Made by a program: the position numbers and the translations under genes. Positions 27,145-35,756 of a stretch of 64,000 bases of DNA are shown here, one piece after another; position 1 is the first letter of the stretch; each line of letters begins with the position of its first letter. The stretch is from Fibrobacter sp. (lineage in GTDB: Bacteria; Fibrobacterota; Fibrobacteria; Fibrobacterales; Fibrobacteraceae): assembly GCA_024399015.1 (NCBI GenBank), contig JAKSIC010000006.1, forward strand, positions 62,001-126,000, read 5' to 3'. Under the pieces are notes generated by a model. It made no database searches. It was given only the letters and a program-made list of their open reading frames with translations, and was not told the DNA's origin.

Positions 27145-27519
27145 CTACAAATTTTCTAGCACTTTGATAGATGTCACACAGGCCGGAGACAGTCTAAAAT
27201 GGGATAATTCCTTTATTTTCAACCACTTACAACGAGAATATCCCTGGACGGACTTGATTTTTTCTCGCAATTTCACACCACACAAAAAAATTCTTACAGA
27301 AGGATTTCCTTCCATGGTACGGGCCCAAAGGCGACCTAAACAAGAAGACTGCACAGAAAAGCACTCAAAAAAGTTCCTTTCCAGGGAATCCTCGGCGGTC
27401 TCCCCGTCCTCTATCTCAAAAGTAGGGAACTCCCAGGAGCCACAGTAGAACATTCCCGAAGACCTTCGGCACACAAGAACCCGACCATTCTTTGACACTA
27501 TTCCAGAAACAGCAATCAC
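27145..27519 (-). CDS. Small Nudix (MutT-like) protein with G9 tract at its start
   Basis: A 124-residue protein with MutT-like layout: VSGIVSKNGRVLVCRR, then a Nudix helix GETAEDSLERNFFECFSV. The box is degenerate: RE is RN and one of the EE pair is Cys, so pyrophosphatase activity is uncertain. The likely start is GTG at 27519, directly preceded by GGA and a run of nine G, the last of which is the first base of the GTG. The spacing between ribosome site and start therefore depends on tract length. It is convergent to no neighbour and lies upstream of the DUF3332 gene on the same strand. Confidence 0.6.
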   Translation of the reverse strand: MIAVSGIVSKNGRVLVCRRSSGMFYCGSWEFPTFEIEDGETAEDSLERNFFECFSVQSSCLGRLWARTMEGNPSVRIFLCGVKLREKIKSVQGYSRCKWLKIKELSHFRLSPACVTSIKVLENL

Positions 27520-27527
27520 CCCCCCCC
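27519..27527 (-). repeat. Poly-G(9) tract between Shine-Dalgarno and GTG start
   Basis: Nine C on the plus strand, reading GGA-GGGGGGGGG-TGATT on the coding strand. It is a homopolymer that could slip during replication. Confidence 0.7.
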
Positions 27528-27543
27528 TCCTTTTACATTTTTT

Positions 27544-27572
27544 TTGATTTTTTCGCGTTTTTTTTGTTAAAT
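27544..27572 (+). promoter_or_regulatory. Candidate promoter of the binding-protein/GGDEF operon
   Basis: TTGATT (27544-27549), 17 bp, TTAAAT (27567-27572). Transcription would begin near 27579, giving a leader of about 55 bases. Confidence 0.45.
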
Positions 27573-27588
27573 TACAAAAGAAGCATAT

Positions 27589-27614
27589 CCTCAGGCCAGT
27601 GGTGTATCCTGAGG
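27589..27614 (+). other. Leader hairpin before the binding-protein gene
   Basis: CCTCAGG (27589-27595) and CCTGAGG (27608-27614) form a perfect 7-bp stem with a 12-base loop, seven bases before the AGGAG ribosome site. Confidence 0.5.
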
Positions 27615-27633
27615 GTTCATAGGAGTATTACGC

Positions 27634-29166
27634 ATGTTGGGTAAATTGAAAGTTTCCATTTTTGCAACAGCATTGGTAGCAACAGCCGCACTGGCCGCAC
27701 CAAAGCCATTGACTGTTTGGATTATGCCCAACGGTGCTTCTCCTCAGGAAAAACTTGAACAGCGTCTTGAGCTCTTCACCAAGAAAACAGGCATCCCGAC
27801 GCAGGTGCAAGTTCTGGACTGGGGTGAAGCCTGGAACCGTATTTCTCTCGCACTTAGTGGTCAGCAGGAAGCACCGGATGTATTGCAGTTAGGTACCACC
27901 TGGATCCCCTATTTCGCATCCCGCAAGGAAATCAAGCCTCTTAACGGATGGCTCAAGGATATCAATCCCAGCAGATACGTTCCTGTCAGCTGGAACACCA
28001 CCCACATGGATGCCGACACCACCATTTATTCAGTGCCTTGGTTCATCGACATTCGTCCGGTTCTCGGCAATAAGAGGATCCTCAAGAAATACGGCATCAC
28101 CAAGGAATCCGTCTCTACCTATAGAGGCTTCGTCGACGCAGTCAAGAAGATTGAACACGCCAATGAAACCCTGGAAGATGGCACCAGAATCCACGGCTAT
28201 GCTTTCCCTGGCAAGAGCGACTGGAACATTCCCCACAACTTTGCACCTTGGGTATGGAGCAACGGTGGTTCTTTCGTCAAGAAGGACGAAGACGGCAAGT
28301 GGCAGGCTAACATTCTTTCTGAAGAAACCCTCCTCGGTATCGCAAGCTACCTCCACTTCGTGATCGACACATTGGTTCAGGCCGAAGTCCTCCAGACCAA
28401 CACCGCACAGGTGGCACAGCAGTTTAATAACGGCGAATTGGCCTTCATCGTCAGCACCACTGAAATCATGATGCAGACCCGTTTCGACGGTTCCATGGGC
28501 GGTCTTTCCAACGCTCGTATCGGTGCCGACAGCGTCATCGCCATTCCGTTCCCCAGCGGAACGGCCGGTAGTTCCAGCTTCATTGGCGGAAGCAACTTGG
28601 CAATCCCCGCAGGCAACAAGCGAGCCGAAGCCAAGGATCTTTTGCTTTTCCTCGTGAACGACGAAAACCAGGATGCCTACACCAAGCAGATTGGCCTCCT
28701 TCCCACCTCTAAGAAAGTGCTTGCCGACTGGGCCAAGGACGAAGACTACGCCGAATTGATCAAGGCTCTGGAAACAGGCAGAACTTACGTTACCATTCCT
28801 GAATGGGGTACCATCGAACAGCAGTTGGTGGCTATGTTCAGTTCCGTCTGGGAAATGATGGAAATTCCCTCCCTGTACTCCGAAGAAAAGCTTTACAGCA
28901 TCTTCAAGCAGTACACCATCGAAATTAACAAGACAGTAAACCATCCCACCGCAAATGTCATGACCGAAGCCGAGTTCAAGGCAATGTGGGAGAACCTGTT
29001 CAATAAGAAGATTCACAACCATGGCGAAAAGCCCAGCAAGGATACAACGTCCAAGGACAACCGCGACGAAATCGTCAACAGCAATTTGTCCAAGGCTCCT
29101 TTCGTATTCATTGCAATGGTTATTCTCGGATTCCTGTTCAACTTCCGCAGGAAGAGAAAGCAATAG
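27634..29166 (+). CDS. Membrane-tethered ABC-type (sugar) solute-binding protein
   Basis: A 510-residue protein: signal peptide (to about 21), then a family-1 type extracellular solute-binding fold (PLTVWIMPNG, APDVLQLGTTW, YSVPWFID, FIGGSNLAIPAGNK). Unlike transport binding proteins it ends with a linker and a C-terminal membrane segment (about 485-503) followed by RRKRK. It is therefore fixed to the inner membrane facing the periplasm. No ABC permease or ATPase gene is near. A GGDEF receptor gene starts 16 bp after its stop, so a sensing role is more likely than transport (inference). AGGAG precedes the ATG. Confidence 0.82.
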   Translation: MLGKLKVSIFATALVATAALAAPKPLTVWIMPNGASPQEKLEQRLELFTKKTGIPTQVQVLDWGEAWNRISLALSGQQEAPDVLQLGTTWIPYFASRKEIKPLNGWLKDINPSRYVPVSWNTTHMDADTTIYSVPWFIDIRPVLGNKRILKKYGITKESVSTYRGFVDAVKKIEHANETLEDGTRIHGYAFPGKSDWNIPHNFAPWVWSNGGSFVKKDEDGKWQANILSEETLLGIASYLHFVIDTLVQAEVLQTNTAQVAQQFNNGELAFIVSTTEIMMQTRFDGSMGGLSNARIGADSVIAIPFPSGTAGSSSFIGGSNLAIPAGNKRAEAKDLLLFLVNDENQDAYTKQIGLLPTSKKVLADWAKDEDYAELIKALETGRTYVTIPEWGTIEQQLVAMFSSVWEMMEIPSLYSEEKLYSIFKQYTIEINKTVNHPTANVMTEAEFKAMWENLFNKKIHNHGEKPSKDTTSKDNRDEIVNSNLSKAPFVFIAMVILGFLFNFRRKRKQ

Positions 29167-29182
29167 TTTCTAACGGTACCTT

Positions 29183-30997
29183 ATGCGAGATTCCGCTATC
29201 CTAAGATTTTCCCGAAGCATCATTTTCAAGTCCATCTTGATTTTGACCGTGGCAATGACCTTGGTGGTCACTGGCGGCATCTGGCTCTATACCCAGAAAC
29301 AATCTGCTCTCATGTTGGAATGGAGTTTCAACAACAACGCTGCTCAGCTGAGTCAGATTGCAGCAACCGCAAGCAACGAAATGAAGCAATTCGGCGACCG
29401 TCTTTCCCTTTTGGCAAAAACCTCTGAAATCCAGGGAATGGACCCGACTGCCGCAGCCAGTTACCTAAAGAGCTACAACATTTCTACTCTGTTTATTTCT
29501 GGCGAAAACATTTCCATTTACGACCGTTCTGAAAAGTTTGTCTGCGACAACTCCATGACCGGAATGCAGACGGGCAGTAAGTATCCCATCGATTTTTCCA
29601 GAATTACCCCCCATCGTCCTTATGTGACTCCTTGGTACAAATCCAGCAAGGAATCTGCACCGGAACGAATTTTCGGAATCAACATTACCAACCGCGCCAC
29701 GGGTGATGGAAGCCTTGTAGCAACCTTCTCCCTCCGCAGACTTTGGAAGAGCTTCGCCGATTACAAGATTGGCAAGAATGGTTTTCTGGTGGCAATCAAT
29801 ACCCAGGGCGAAATTCTTTACCACCCTGACTTAAAGACTTGGTTGACCGACACCCACAAAATTTCTGAACTCGGACTTGCCGATGTGGACCCGAGAAATT
29901 TCAGCGTTCAGAAGCCCACTTTCCAAAAGCTTTCCGATGGCAAATCCTACCTGGTAAACTACGTCTACGACAACAACTACGATTTCGGCATCTTCGCATT
30001 CCAGCCCAAGAGTGAAATTGATGGTCTTGTAGCATCCGTCCGCCAAAGCAGCCTGCTCATCCTTGCTGTAGCAATCATCTTCATCTTTGGCCTCGCCGCC
30101 TGGATGTTCTTTATGCTTGGTCTCCCGCTGAACAAACTGACCAACCACATCCGCAAGATTTCCGATGGAAACATGGATGTTGAACAAATTCACGTTGGCC
30201 ACCGCAAGGATGAAATCGGCACTCTGTCCCAGGCATTCAACCTGATGCACAGCACCATCCTGCGACAGTTGAAAGAACTTGAAGCCCACCGCAACATGTT
30301 GGAACAGGAAGTCCGCGACCGTACCAAGGAATTGGAACTGGCCAACAAGAAGCTGGACTTGATTTCCAGGACCGATGAACTGACAGGCCTGCCCAACCGT
30401 CGCGACATGAACGAAACTATCGCAAACGAAATTGGAAGAAGCCAGCGTACCCACAAGCCGTTCTGCTTCATCTTTATCGATATTGACCACTTTAAGGCCA
30501 TCAACGACACCTACGGCCATGCCTGTGGTGACGTTGTGCTGAAGTCTGTAGCACAAACCGTCCGCGGTCTCCTCCGTAAGTACGACGTGTTCGCTCGTTA
30601 CGGTGGCGAAGAATTCCTGACCCTGCTTCCTGAAACCGACCTGGAAGGCGCAGCAGTGGTTGCAGAACGTTTCCGCAAGAAGATTGAACGTATGACCGTC
30701 CATTACGGTGACTACACCATCAACGTTACGGTAACACTGGGCGTAGCCAAGTTTGACGAACGTCTTGGAGCCGACCGCAGTATCCAGCAGGCAGACAAGG
30801 CTCTGTACCAGGGTAAGGAAGGCGGCCGTAACCAGGTTGTCATCTGGAAGCCGGAATGGACCACAGAAACCGATTACGAAATGGCAGCAATTGAAATGGC
30901 CGAGGCAAAGAAAATGTCCGACACCCAGGCCATGAAAGCCATTGAACAGGCGGAACAGATCATCAACGTCGAATTCAGGGACGAAGAAGATAAGTAA
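29183..30997 (+). CDS. Diguanylate cyclase with periplasmic sensor, HAMP and GGDEF
   Basis: A 604-residue protein: membrane segment (about 15-35), a roughly 250-residue periplasmic domain of dCache type, second membrane segment (about 290-312), HAMP (about 313-365), coiled coil, and GGDEF domain. The active-site motif is GGEEF (474-478) and the product-inhibition I-site RKYD (465-468) is intact, so it should make c-di-GMP and be feedback-inhibited. A short Ala/Glu-rich helix ends the protein. It is co-transcribed with the tethered binding protein, the likely ligand-presenting partner. Confidence 0.9.
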   Translation: MRDSAILRFSRSIIFKSILILTVAMTLVVTGGIWLYTQKQSALMLEWSFNNNAAQLSQIAATASNEMKQFGDRLSLLAKTSEIQGMDPTAAASYLKSYNISTLFISGENISIYDRSEKFVCDNSMTGMQTGSKYPIDFSRITPHRPYVTPWYKSSKESAPERIFGINITNRATGDGSLVATFSLRRLWKSFADYKIGKNGFLVAINTQGEILYHPDLKTWLTDTHKISELGLADVDPRNFSVQKPTFQKLSDGKSYLVNYVYDNNYDFGIFAFQPKSEIDGLVASVRQSSLLILAVAIIFIFGLAAWMFFMLGLPLNKLTNHIRKISDGNMDVEQIHVGHRKDEIGTLSQAFNLMHSTILRQLKELEAHRNMLEQEVRDRTKELELANKKLDLISRTDELTGLPNRRDMNETIANEIGRSQRTHKPFCFIFIDIDHFKAINDTYGHACGDVVLKSVAQTVRGLLRKYDVFARYGGEEFLTLLPETDLEGAAVVAERFRKKIERMTVHYGDYTINVTVTLGVAKFDERLGADRSIQQADKALYQGKEGGRNQVVIWKPEWTTETDYEMAAIEMAEAKKMSDTQAMKAIEQAEQIINVEFRDEEDK

Positions 30998-31063
30998 TCA
31001 AACACGAGATTGATTCGGGATTGATTGCCCCGTCGTAGCAAACTCCGCGCACGACTCAGGAAT

Positions 31064-31100
31064 TAAAAAAAGTCCGCCGCTTAATGCGACGGACTTTTTT
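31064..31100 (+). terminator. Terminator after the diguanylate cyclase gene
   Basis: AGTCCGCCGC/GCGACGGACT stem (31071-31095) with one mismatch, an A-run before it and a T-run after it. It could also serve the convergent tRNA-Pro transcript. Confidence 0.75.
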
Positions 31101-31101
31101 A

Positions 31102-31175
31102 TCGGGATGACTGAATTCGAATCAGCGACCTCTTGAACCCCATTCAAGCGCTCTACCAGGCTGAGCTACATCCCG
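31102..31175 (-). tRNA. tRNA-Pro, anticodon GGG
   Basis: A 74-base cloverleaf. Acceptor CGGGATG/CATCCCG with a C1-G72 pair, as usual for bacterial tRNA-Pro. Anticodon stem CTTGA/TCAAG with loop ATGGGGT gives GGG (codon CCC). T-loop TTCGAAT, discriminator A, CCA not encoded. Confidence 0.93.
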
Positions 31176-31254
31176 AGGTCTTTTTAAAAGAGTAGACCAA
31201 AGGTAGTTAAAATTTCTCTTTTGGCAAGGCAAACCTCCCAAAAAATGTCAAATT

Positions 31255-32019
31255 TTACTTCCAATAGCCGATAACCAGCACCTCAGGAGTGGCATTCGGG
31301 TATTTCTTGCTCTTAAAAGTCACAATTTTGCGGATGCTCTGCTGCTTCAGCTCCCAGCCTTCACGAGAGAGGCCCTTGGTAGAGAGGGTAACCTTCATTG
31401 CAGGAATCTTGCCACCTTCGGAAACTTTGCCGTTTTCATCCACCTTCACCTTCACGTTCTTGGTCTTGATGGTGAAGTCCTTGGCGGATTCGTCTGCTAG
31501 GGTCAAATCCGGACGGGCCTTCTTGTCGGTTTCCCACACGTAGAAAGACCATTCACGAGATTCGCCAGCAGTGTAGAAACCTGCATCGAACATCTTTTCA
31601 CTGAAGAACACCGGAGCCTTGACCGTGCCTTCCAAAGCGGCGGTGTAAGGTTTGCCATCGGTGCCTACGAGAACCACAGTGGGGCTCACCGGACCTTCCA
31701 TACCAGAGAAGTCCATATCGAATTCGATGACCACCGCGTTCTTGGGCTGAATGGATGTGGGATACTTGAAGTTGGACATGCCGATGCCCTGTCCCATCAC
31801 TGTTTCCAGCTTGATTTCCTTGCCAGAAACGTTGGCTCCCTTCAAAACAAAGTGCTTTACATCGCCCTGGTTCACTTCACCAATCTGGTAAATGGCAGGG
31901 GTAAACAAAATAGCGTCGGCAGCGAATGCCTGGGTTGCGAGGGCCGTTGCGAAAACGGATGCGCGGAGTACGCTGCGAGGTGCGCGAAAAGTTGCGCGGG
32001 AATTAAAAATTTTCTTCAT
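31255..32019 (-). CDS. Periplasmic DUF1573-like protein
   Basis: A 254-residue protein with an Arg-rich N-terminus and a signal peptide ending near TQAFA. Two Ig-like modules follow; the first has the DUF1573 pattern (GEVNQGDVKHFVLKGANVSGKEIKLE). Members are exported and of unknown role. I set the start at the ATG at 32019; five codons upstream lies a TTG in the same frame. There is no Shine-Dalgarno sequence; TATATT is 6 bp before the ATG. Confidence 0.6.
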   Translation of the reverse strand: MKKIFNSRATFRAPRSVLRASVFATALATQAFAADAILFTPAIYQIGEVNQGDVKHFVLKGANVSGKEIKLETVMGQGIGMSNFKYPTSIQPKNAVVIEFDMDFSGMEGPVSPTVVLVGTDGKPYTAALEGTVKAPVFFSEKMFDAGFYTAGESREWSFYVWETDKKARPDLTLADESAKDFTIKTKNVKVKVDENGKVSEGGKIPAMKVTLSTKGLSREGWELKQQSIRKIVTFKSKKYPNATPEVLVIGYWK

Positions 32020-32025
32020 GGCTTG

Positions 32026-32054
32026 AATATACAAACTTTATATAAGTTGAGCAA
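32026..32054 (-). promoter_or_regulatory. Promoter of the DUF1573-like gene
   Basis: TTGCTC (32054-32049), 17 bp, TATATT (32031-32026), then 6 bp to the ATG on the minus strand. It predicts a leaderless transcript. Confidence 0.5.
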
Positions 32055-32100
32055 ATCTATTTAGGATAAGGTTGAGCAAATTTGAATGAAGCGGCGCAGA

Positions 32101-32718
32101 TTACGCCTTGGTGTAAATCACCACGAAGCTTTTGCCTTTTACGATATCCTTGATCTGGATATTTTCAAAGCCGGCCTCTCGACCAAAATCCATCAGTTGC
32201 TCTGGTTCAAACTTCTTGAAACCCTTCTTGGTGTAGGAAAGTTTATCCAGCCATTCCTTGGTGTAGACCACATTGTAGAAGGCGGCACCCGATTTCAGCA
32301 CTCGACGAATTTCGGAAAGACCTTTTACGGTATCAGACCAGAAATAAATGGTATTGATGGAAGAGACGGCTGCGAAGGTTTTGTCGTCGAAGGGGAGCGC
32401 GCAGCAGTCCCCCACTTGCAAATGAAGGTGACCATTGCTAGCGGCAGTGGCGTTGCGGCGTGTGGCTTGATTCATCATGTCCTGGGAGATGTCGATGCCG
32501 TACAAATCTGCCTTCGTTTTCTTGTACAGAAGCTGCAAAAGATAGCCGTTGCCGTAGCCAATATCCAGCACTTTTTCACCGGGCTGAACATCCATCAAAG
32601 CCACCGTATTCTTGTACATGGCATTGTTAATGACATTCATGATGACGCAGCAGACCTTCCCCACGAAACCGCGAGGATTGCCGAACTGGGAGCCGATATA
32701 ATCTGTGAATTTTGACAT
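32101..32718 (-). CDS. SAM-dependent methyltransferase (class I)
   Basis: A 205-residue protein with a Rossmann-type methyltransferase core: motif I VLDIGYGNGYLL, motif II DLYGIDIS, the acidic loop DCCALPFDD and motif IV-like INTIYFW. It resembles UbiE/type-11 methyltransferases; the substrate is unknown. I use ATG 32718, where the family-like N-terminus begins; an upstream ATG at 32754 would add 12 residues. It is divergent from the acetyltransferase gene. Confidence 0.8.
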   Translation of the reverse strand: MSKFTDYIGSQFGNPRGFVGKVCCVIMNVINNAMYKNTVALMDVQPGEKVLDIGYGNGYLLQLLYKKTKADLYGIDISQDMMNQATRRNATAASNGHLHLQVGDCCALPFDDKTFAAVSSINTIYFWSDTVKGLSEIRRVLKSGAAFYNVVYTKEWLDKLSYTKKGFKKFEPEQLMDFGREAGFENIQIKDIVKGKSFVVIYTKA

Positions 32719-32775
32719 GATTGCGCGACCTTTTAACGAAGGTAAAGCTAGCATTTTTTATTTTTGTAAACCGAT

Positions 32776-33405
32776 ATGAGTCCGAATCCAAACACAGTTC
32801 ATCCTATCACTGGGTACGATAAAGAAATCTACGTCAAACCCACCATCAAAAATCCAAACATCGTCGTTGGGGATTTCACTTATATAGCTGATTCGGAATT
32901 CGAAAGTCATGTCACCCATTTCTACCCCTGGAGCAGGGATAAGCTGATTATCGGCAAATTTTGTCAAATTGCCGCAGGCGTTGAATTCGTCATGAACGAT
33001 GCTAACCATCAGATGAATTCCGTTTCCACATTTCCTTTCTATACTCTTGAAGGTTGGGACATGAAGCCACCAAAGGCCGAAGACATGCCTTTCAAAGGCA
33101 ACACTGTCATTGGGAATGACGTATGGATCGGTCAAAACGTCACCATACTCCCGGGTACACAAATCGGAGACGGAGCCATCATCGGAGCAAGCAGCGTCGT
33201 GAGTGGGAAAGTTGATCCCTATACAATCGTTGCAGGAAACCCTGCAAAACCTATCCGCAAGCGATTTGACGACGAACTGATTAGTATGATGCAAAAATGG
33301 AAATGGTGGGACAAATCCATTGAAGAAATCAATTGTTTGATTCCCATTCTCACCAACAGCAATCTCGAAATCGTCAAAGAAAAAATCAAAGAGTTTTTGA
33401 AATGA
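32776..33405 (+). CDS. Vat/CatB-type (xenobiotic) O-acetyltransferase
   Basis: A 209-residue left-handed beta-helix acetyltransferase with hexapeptide repeats (VIGNDVWIGQNVTILPGTQIGDGAIIGASSVV). The loop NDANHQMNS carries His78 at the catalytic position of the Vat streptogramin and CatB chloramphenicol acetyltransferases; length is the same as Vat proteins. The acceptor cannot be told from sequence; drug or sugar-like substrates are both possible. The HAD gene overlaps its stop (ATGA), so the two are co-translated. Confidence 0.85.
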   Translation: MSPNPNTVHPITGYDKEIYVKPTIKNPNIVVGDFTYIADSEFESHVTHFYPWSRDKLIIGKFCQIAAGVEFVMNDANHQMNSVSTFPFYTLEGWDMKPPKAEDMPFKGNTVIGNDVWIGQNVTILPGTQIGDGAIIGASSVVSGKVDPYTIVAGNPAKPIRKRFDDELISMMQKWKWWDKSIEEINCLIPILTNSNLEIVKEKIKEFLK

Positions 33406-34274
33406 CAACTTCTGCAGAACTGAAAGAATTATTGGCCCGCAAGGAACTGTTCATTTTTGATTTGGACGGGACCATGTTCAATTCTCTGGGGGACTTGGCT
33501 CCTGCAGTGAATTACGCCTTGAAGGTGTTTGGCGTTCAGCAGATTTCCAAGGATAATGTTAGAAGTTGCATCGGGAACGGATCCCGCAATCTCATTCGCA
33601 GGTCTGTTGCCTCCGGGTTCATGTTTGCAGCAGGAAAGACTGCCGGCGAACCCATTGCAGGTAAGAGCAGCGCCGAACATTTGGACGTTCGCGACAAGGA
33701 AGCCGTCACGGCTGTACTAGAAAGTGCCGGCTTCGACGAAGCAAAAATTGACGAAGTCCTGAAGACCTATTCCAATTATTACTGGGATCACTGTACCGAA
33801 GAAACGGAACCTTACCAAGGGGTCCTGGAATTTATAGACTGGATTTGCGGCTGCGAAGGACAAAATGGCGGGCAACCCGCAAGTAAGAAAATCGCCGCCA
33901 TGCTGACCAACAAGCCAGTGTTACCCGCAAAAAAGATTTTGGAAAAATTCGGCCTACTGAGCAAAGCAAACGCCGCTAGCCACTGCGCGGAAAGTAGCCG
34001 CACCGCCGACAAGATTTCCTACTACCTTTGCGGAGACACCACACCGGAACGCAAGCCCGGCCCCGGCGGCATCTACGCCATTTTGAAAGAGCTGAATGTC
34101 ACTCCCGAAAAGGCCGTGATGATTGGCGACGATACCCCCGACGTGATGGCCGCCAAGAACGCCGGCATCGACAGTATTATTTGCCTGGAAGGTTTCGGCC
34201 GCCCCGAAAATCTGCTACCCTTGGAACCCAAGTACACCATTAGGCACATCAAGGACTTGCTGAAGTTGGTATAA
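33402..34274 (+). CDS. HAD-family phosphatase (phosphoglycolate phosphatase-like)
   Basis: A 290-residue HAD hydrolase. Motif I is FDLDGTMFNS (Asp nucleophile near residue 19), motif II lies in MLTNKP and the acidic motif is MIGDDTPDVMAAKNAG. The cap begins like Gph (SLGDLAPAVNYAL) but has an insertion of about 30 residues after ASGF. It should remove phosphate from a small metabolite; phosphoglycolate is a guess. The ATG at 33402 overlaps the acetyltransferase stop. Confidence 0.8.
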   Translation: MTTSAELKELLARKELFIFDLDGTMFNSLGDLAPAVNYALKVFGVQQISKDNVRSCIGNGSRNLIRRSVASGFMFAAGKTAGEPIAGKSSAEHLDVRDKEAVTAVLESAGFDEAKIDEVLKTYSNYYWDHCTEETEPYQGVLEFIDWICGCEGQNGGQPASKKIAAMLTNKPVLPAKKILEKFGLLSKANAASHCAESSRTADKISYYLCGDTTPERKPGPGGIYAILKELNVTPEKAVMIGDDTPDVMAAKNAGIDSIICLEGFGRPENLLPLEPKYTIRHIKDLLKLV

Positions 34275-34288
34275 TAGGCCGCTCAGCC

Positions 34289-34885
34289 CTATTTATCCGA
34301 CGATTCCGAAAATTCAAACGGAATGGTCACAGAGGTGATTCCGTCGGATTTTTCAAATTTCCAGCGACTCACTGCAGTCCTTATTTCTTCGTCAAATTCT
34401 TTGAATTCCGTTGTGGAAGTTTTGACGGAAGCCTTGCTTACCGAGCCATCAGGAACAATAGATAGCGTCATAACAATTGTTCCTTCAAAGCCAAGTTTCT
34501 TTTTCAGGAACTTATTGTAGAGATGGCGCAATCCAGGAGTACGCTGCTTGATGACAAGCAACAACGAGTTTCCTTCAAGAGAACTGCCCGAAGCGATTTC
34601 CAAATCCGACAGATCAAGTATTTTTACAGAGCCATTAGCCTTCGTGGGGATAAATTCCGCTCCACTTCCATAAAGCGTACCTGCAAGATTATCGTACATT
34701 CCTCTATAGCTGTCTTCAGTTCTTTGCTTTATGTACTCTTTCGTTTTAAAAGGGTTCGACAGTACTGGTTCAGAGTCTGTTTCTTGAGAGCTCTTTTCCT
34801 CACAAGCTTCGCTACAACCAGCCCACAGGGCGGCTGCAGTCATAAGGGCAAAACGGCCTAAGCATTTGTAGAAGAAACGAGCCAT
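34289..34885 (-). CDS. Lipoprotein with AgmX/PglI-type (TonB-like) C-terminal domain
   Basis: A 198-residue protein with signal peptide and lipobox (WAGC). A polar middle is followed by a C-terminal module (about 110-195), LRHLYNKFLKKKLGFEGTIVM through AVSRWKF. This is the AgmX/PglI C-terminal domain, related to TonB. Such domains occur in envelope, gliding and trafficking proteins. TATATT sits 6 bp before the ATG; there is no Shine-Dalgarno sequence. It is convergent with the HAD gene. Confidence 0.7.
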   Translation of the reverse strand: MARFFYKCLGRFALMTAAALWAGCSEACEEKSSQETDSEPVLSNPFKTKEYIKQRTEDSYRGMYDNLAGTLYGSGAEFIPTKANGSVKILDLSDLEIASGSSLEGNSLLLVIKQRTPGLRHLYNKFLKKKLGFEGTIVMTLSIVPDGSVSKASVKTSTTEFKEFDEEIRTAVSRWKFEKSDGITSVTIPFEFSESSDK

Positions 34886-34891
34886 GTCTAT

Positions 34892-34897
34892 AATATA
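34892..34897 (-). promoter_or_regulatory. TATATT box 6 bp before the AgmX-type lipoprotein start
   Basis: TATATT-ATAGAC-ATG on the minus strand. It is a probable -10 element with a leaderless start. Confidence 0.4.
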
Positions 34898-34925
34898 AGA
34901 AAGTCCGAGCGGTGAGGGCCGCGGT

Positions 34926-35756
34926 CTACCGCAAAAAGGTTTTTACAAGGGTTTCCACTTCCTTGCGATCCAGCGGGATGCCGTCGCACTCCATAGTAAG
35001 AATCAGATTCTTGCCAGGGATAAAATCGTTCTTGCTGTAGGTTCGCAACTTCATTACCGTTTTCATCGAGTAGTCCGAATCATCCATACGTCCTAAATGC
35101 TCCCACAAAAACTCCTGACGAGTCCGGAGATTCACGCAGGTGAAATCGGGATAGACCGGAATCAGCTTGCCGCCCGCGGCCTTCATTTGCTGAGAGAGCT
35201 CGTACTTGTAAGGAATGTTGTTTTTCGCGAGGATATCTGCAATAATCATCTCGGACTTGGAGCGCACCCGTTCCCCGCGGCTAGTGAGAAATTCCGGCTC
35301 CCCCTCCCGAAAAGATTTGCCCTTGTAAGGCAGCGCAAGCCAGCGAACCGCATATTGTTCATCAGAAAATTGCACCGGCAACACAAACTGACGACGATTT
35401 TTATGAAGTCGTTCAAAAACTTTGAGTGCATCACATTTGGCATACTCTTGCATGAATTTTTCAATCAGAGAAAGCTGCCTTTCCAGTTCCTTCAGCAAGG
35501 CTCCGTCATAATCCTTCTGGGCAAGTCTCTTAATGAATCTTATTTTATCCTTCGGGATATAAACACCATTGGAATCCGATGACGGAGAAACATGGTAGCA
35601 ATGCCATTGTTTTCCATGCATGGCAACTCGCAAACGGCCAACAGGCGCATTCGCCAAAGATTTTCGTTTTTCAATGATTACGGCAAGTAGCGTCTCTGCT
35701 CTACTTTGCATTTCCGGCAAAAACTGATCCGGAGACAGGTTTTCAATCTGGTTCAT
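34926..35756 (-). CDS. PD-(D/E)XK-like nuclease-fold protein, unknown role
   Basis: A 276-residue cytoplasmic protein. The N-terminal half is helical and basic (coiled-coil-like about 75-105). The C-terminal half has an order of motifs seen in restriction-endonuclease-like folds: Glu169 in RSKSE, a helix, YELS, Asp204 in VYPDF and Glu219-His220 in LWEHLGR. The usual Lys of the (D/E)xK motif is not evident. No methyltransferase or mobile-element gene is next to it. Annotation as a nuclease is inference. Confidence 0.5.
   Translation of the reverse strand: MNQIENLSPDQFLPEMQSRAETLLAVIIEKRKSLANAPVGRLRVAMHGKQWHCYHVSPSSDSNGVYIPKDKIRFIKRLAQKDYDGALLKELERQLSLIEKFMQEYAKCDALKVFERLHKNRRQFVLPVQFSDEQYAVRWLALPYKGKSFREGEPEFLTSRGERVRSKSEMIIADILAKNNIPYKYELSQQMKAAGGKLIPVYPDFTCVNLRTRQEFLWEHLGRMDDSDYSMKTVMKLRTYSKNDFIPGKNLILTMECDGIPLDRKEVETLVKTFLR

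Noticed and set aside
27128-27448. 106-codon plus-strand frame
   Set aside because: Antisense to the Nudix gene, and lacks a ribosome site.
31010-31040. gattgatt repeated with an 11-base spacing after the cyclase gene
   Set aside because: Only two copies and not in 7-bp phase, so not counted with the heptamer tracts.
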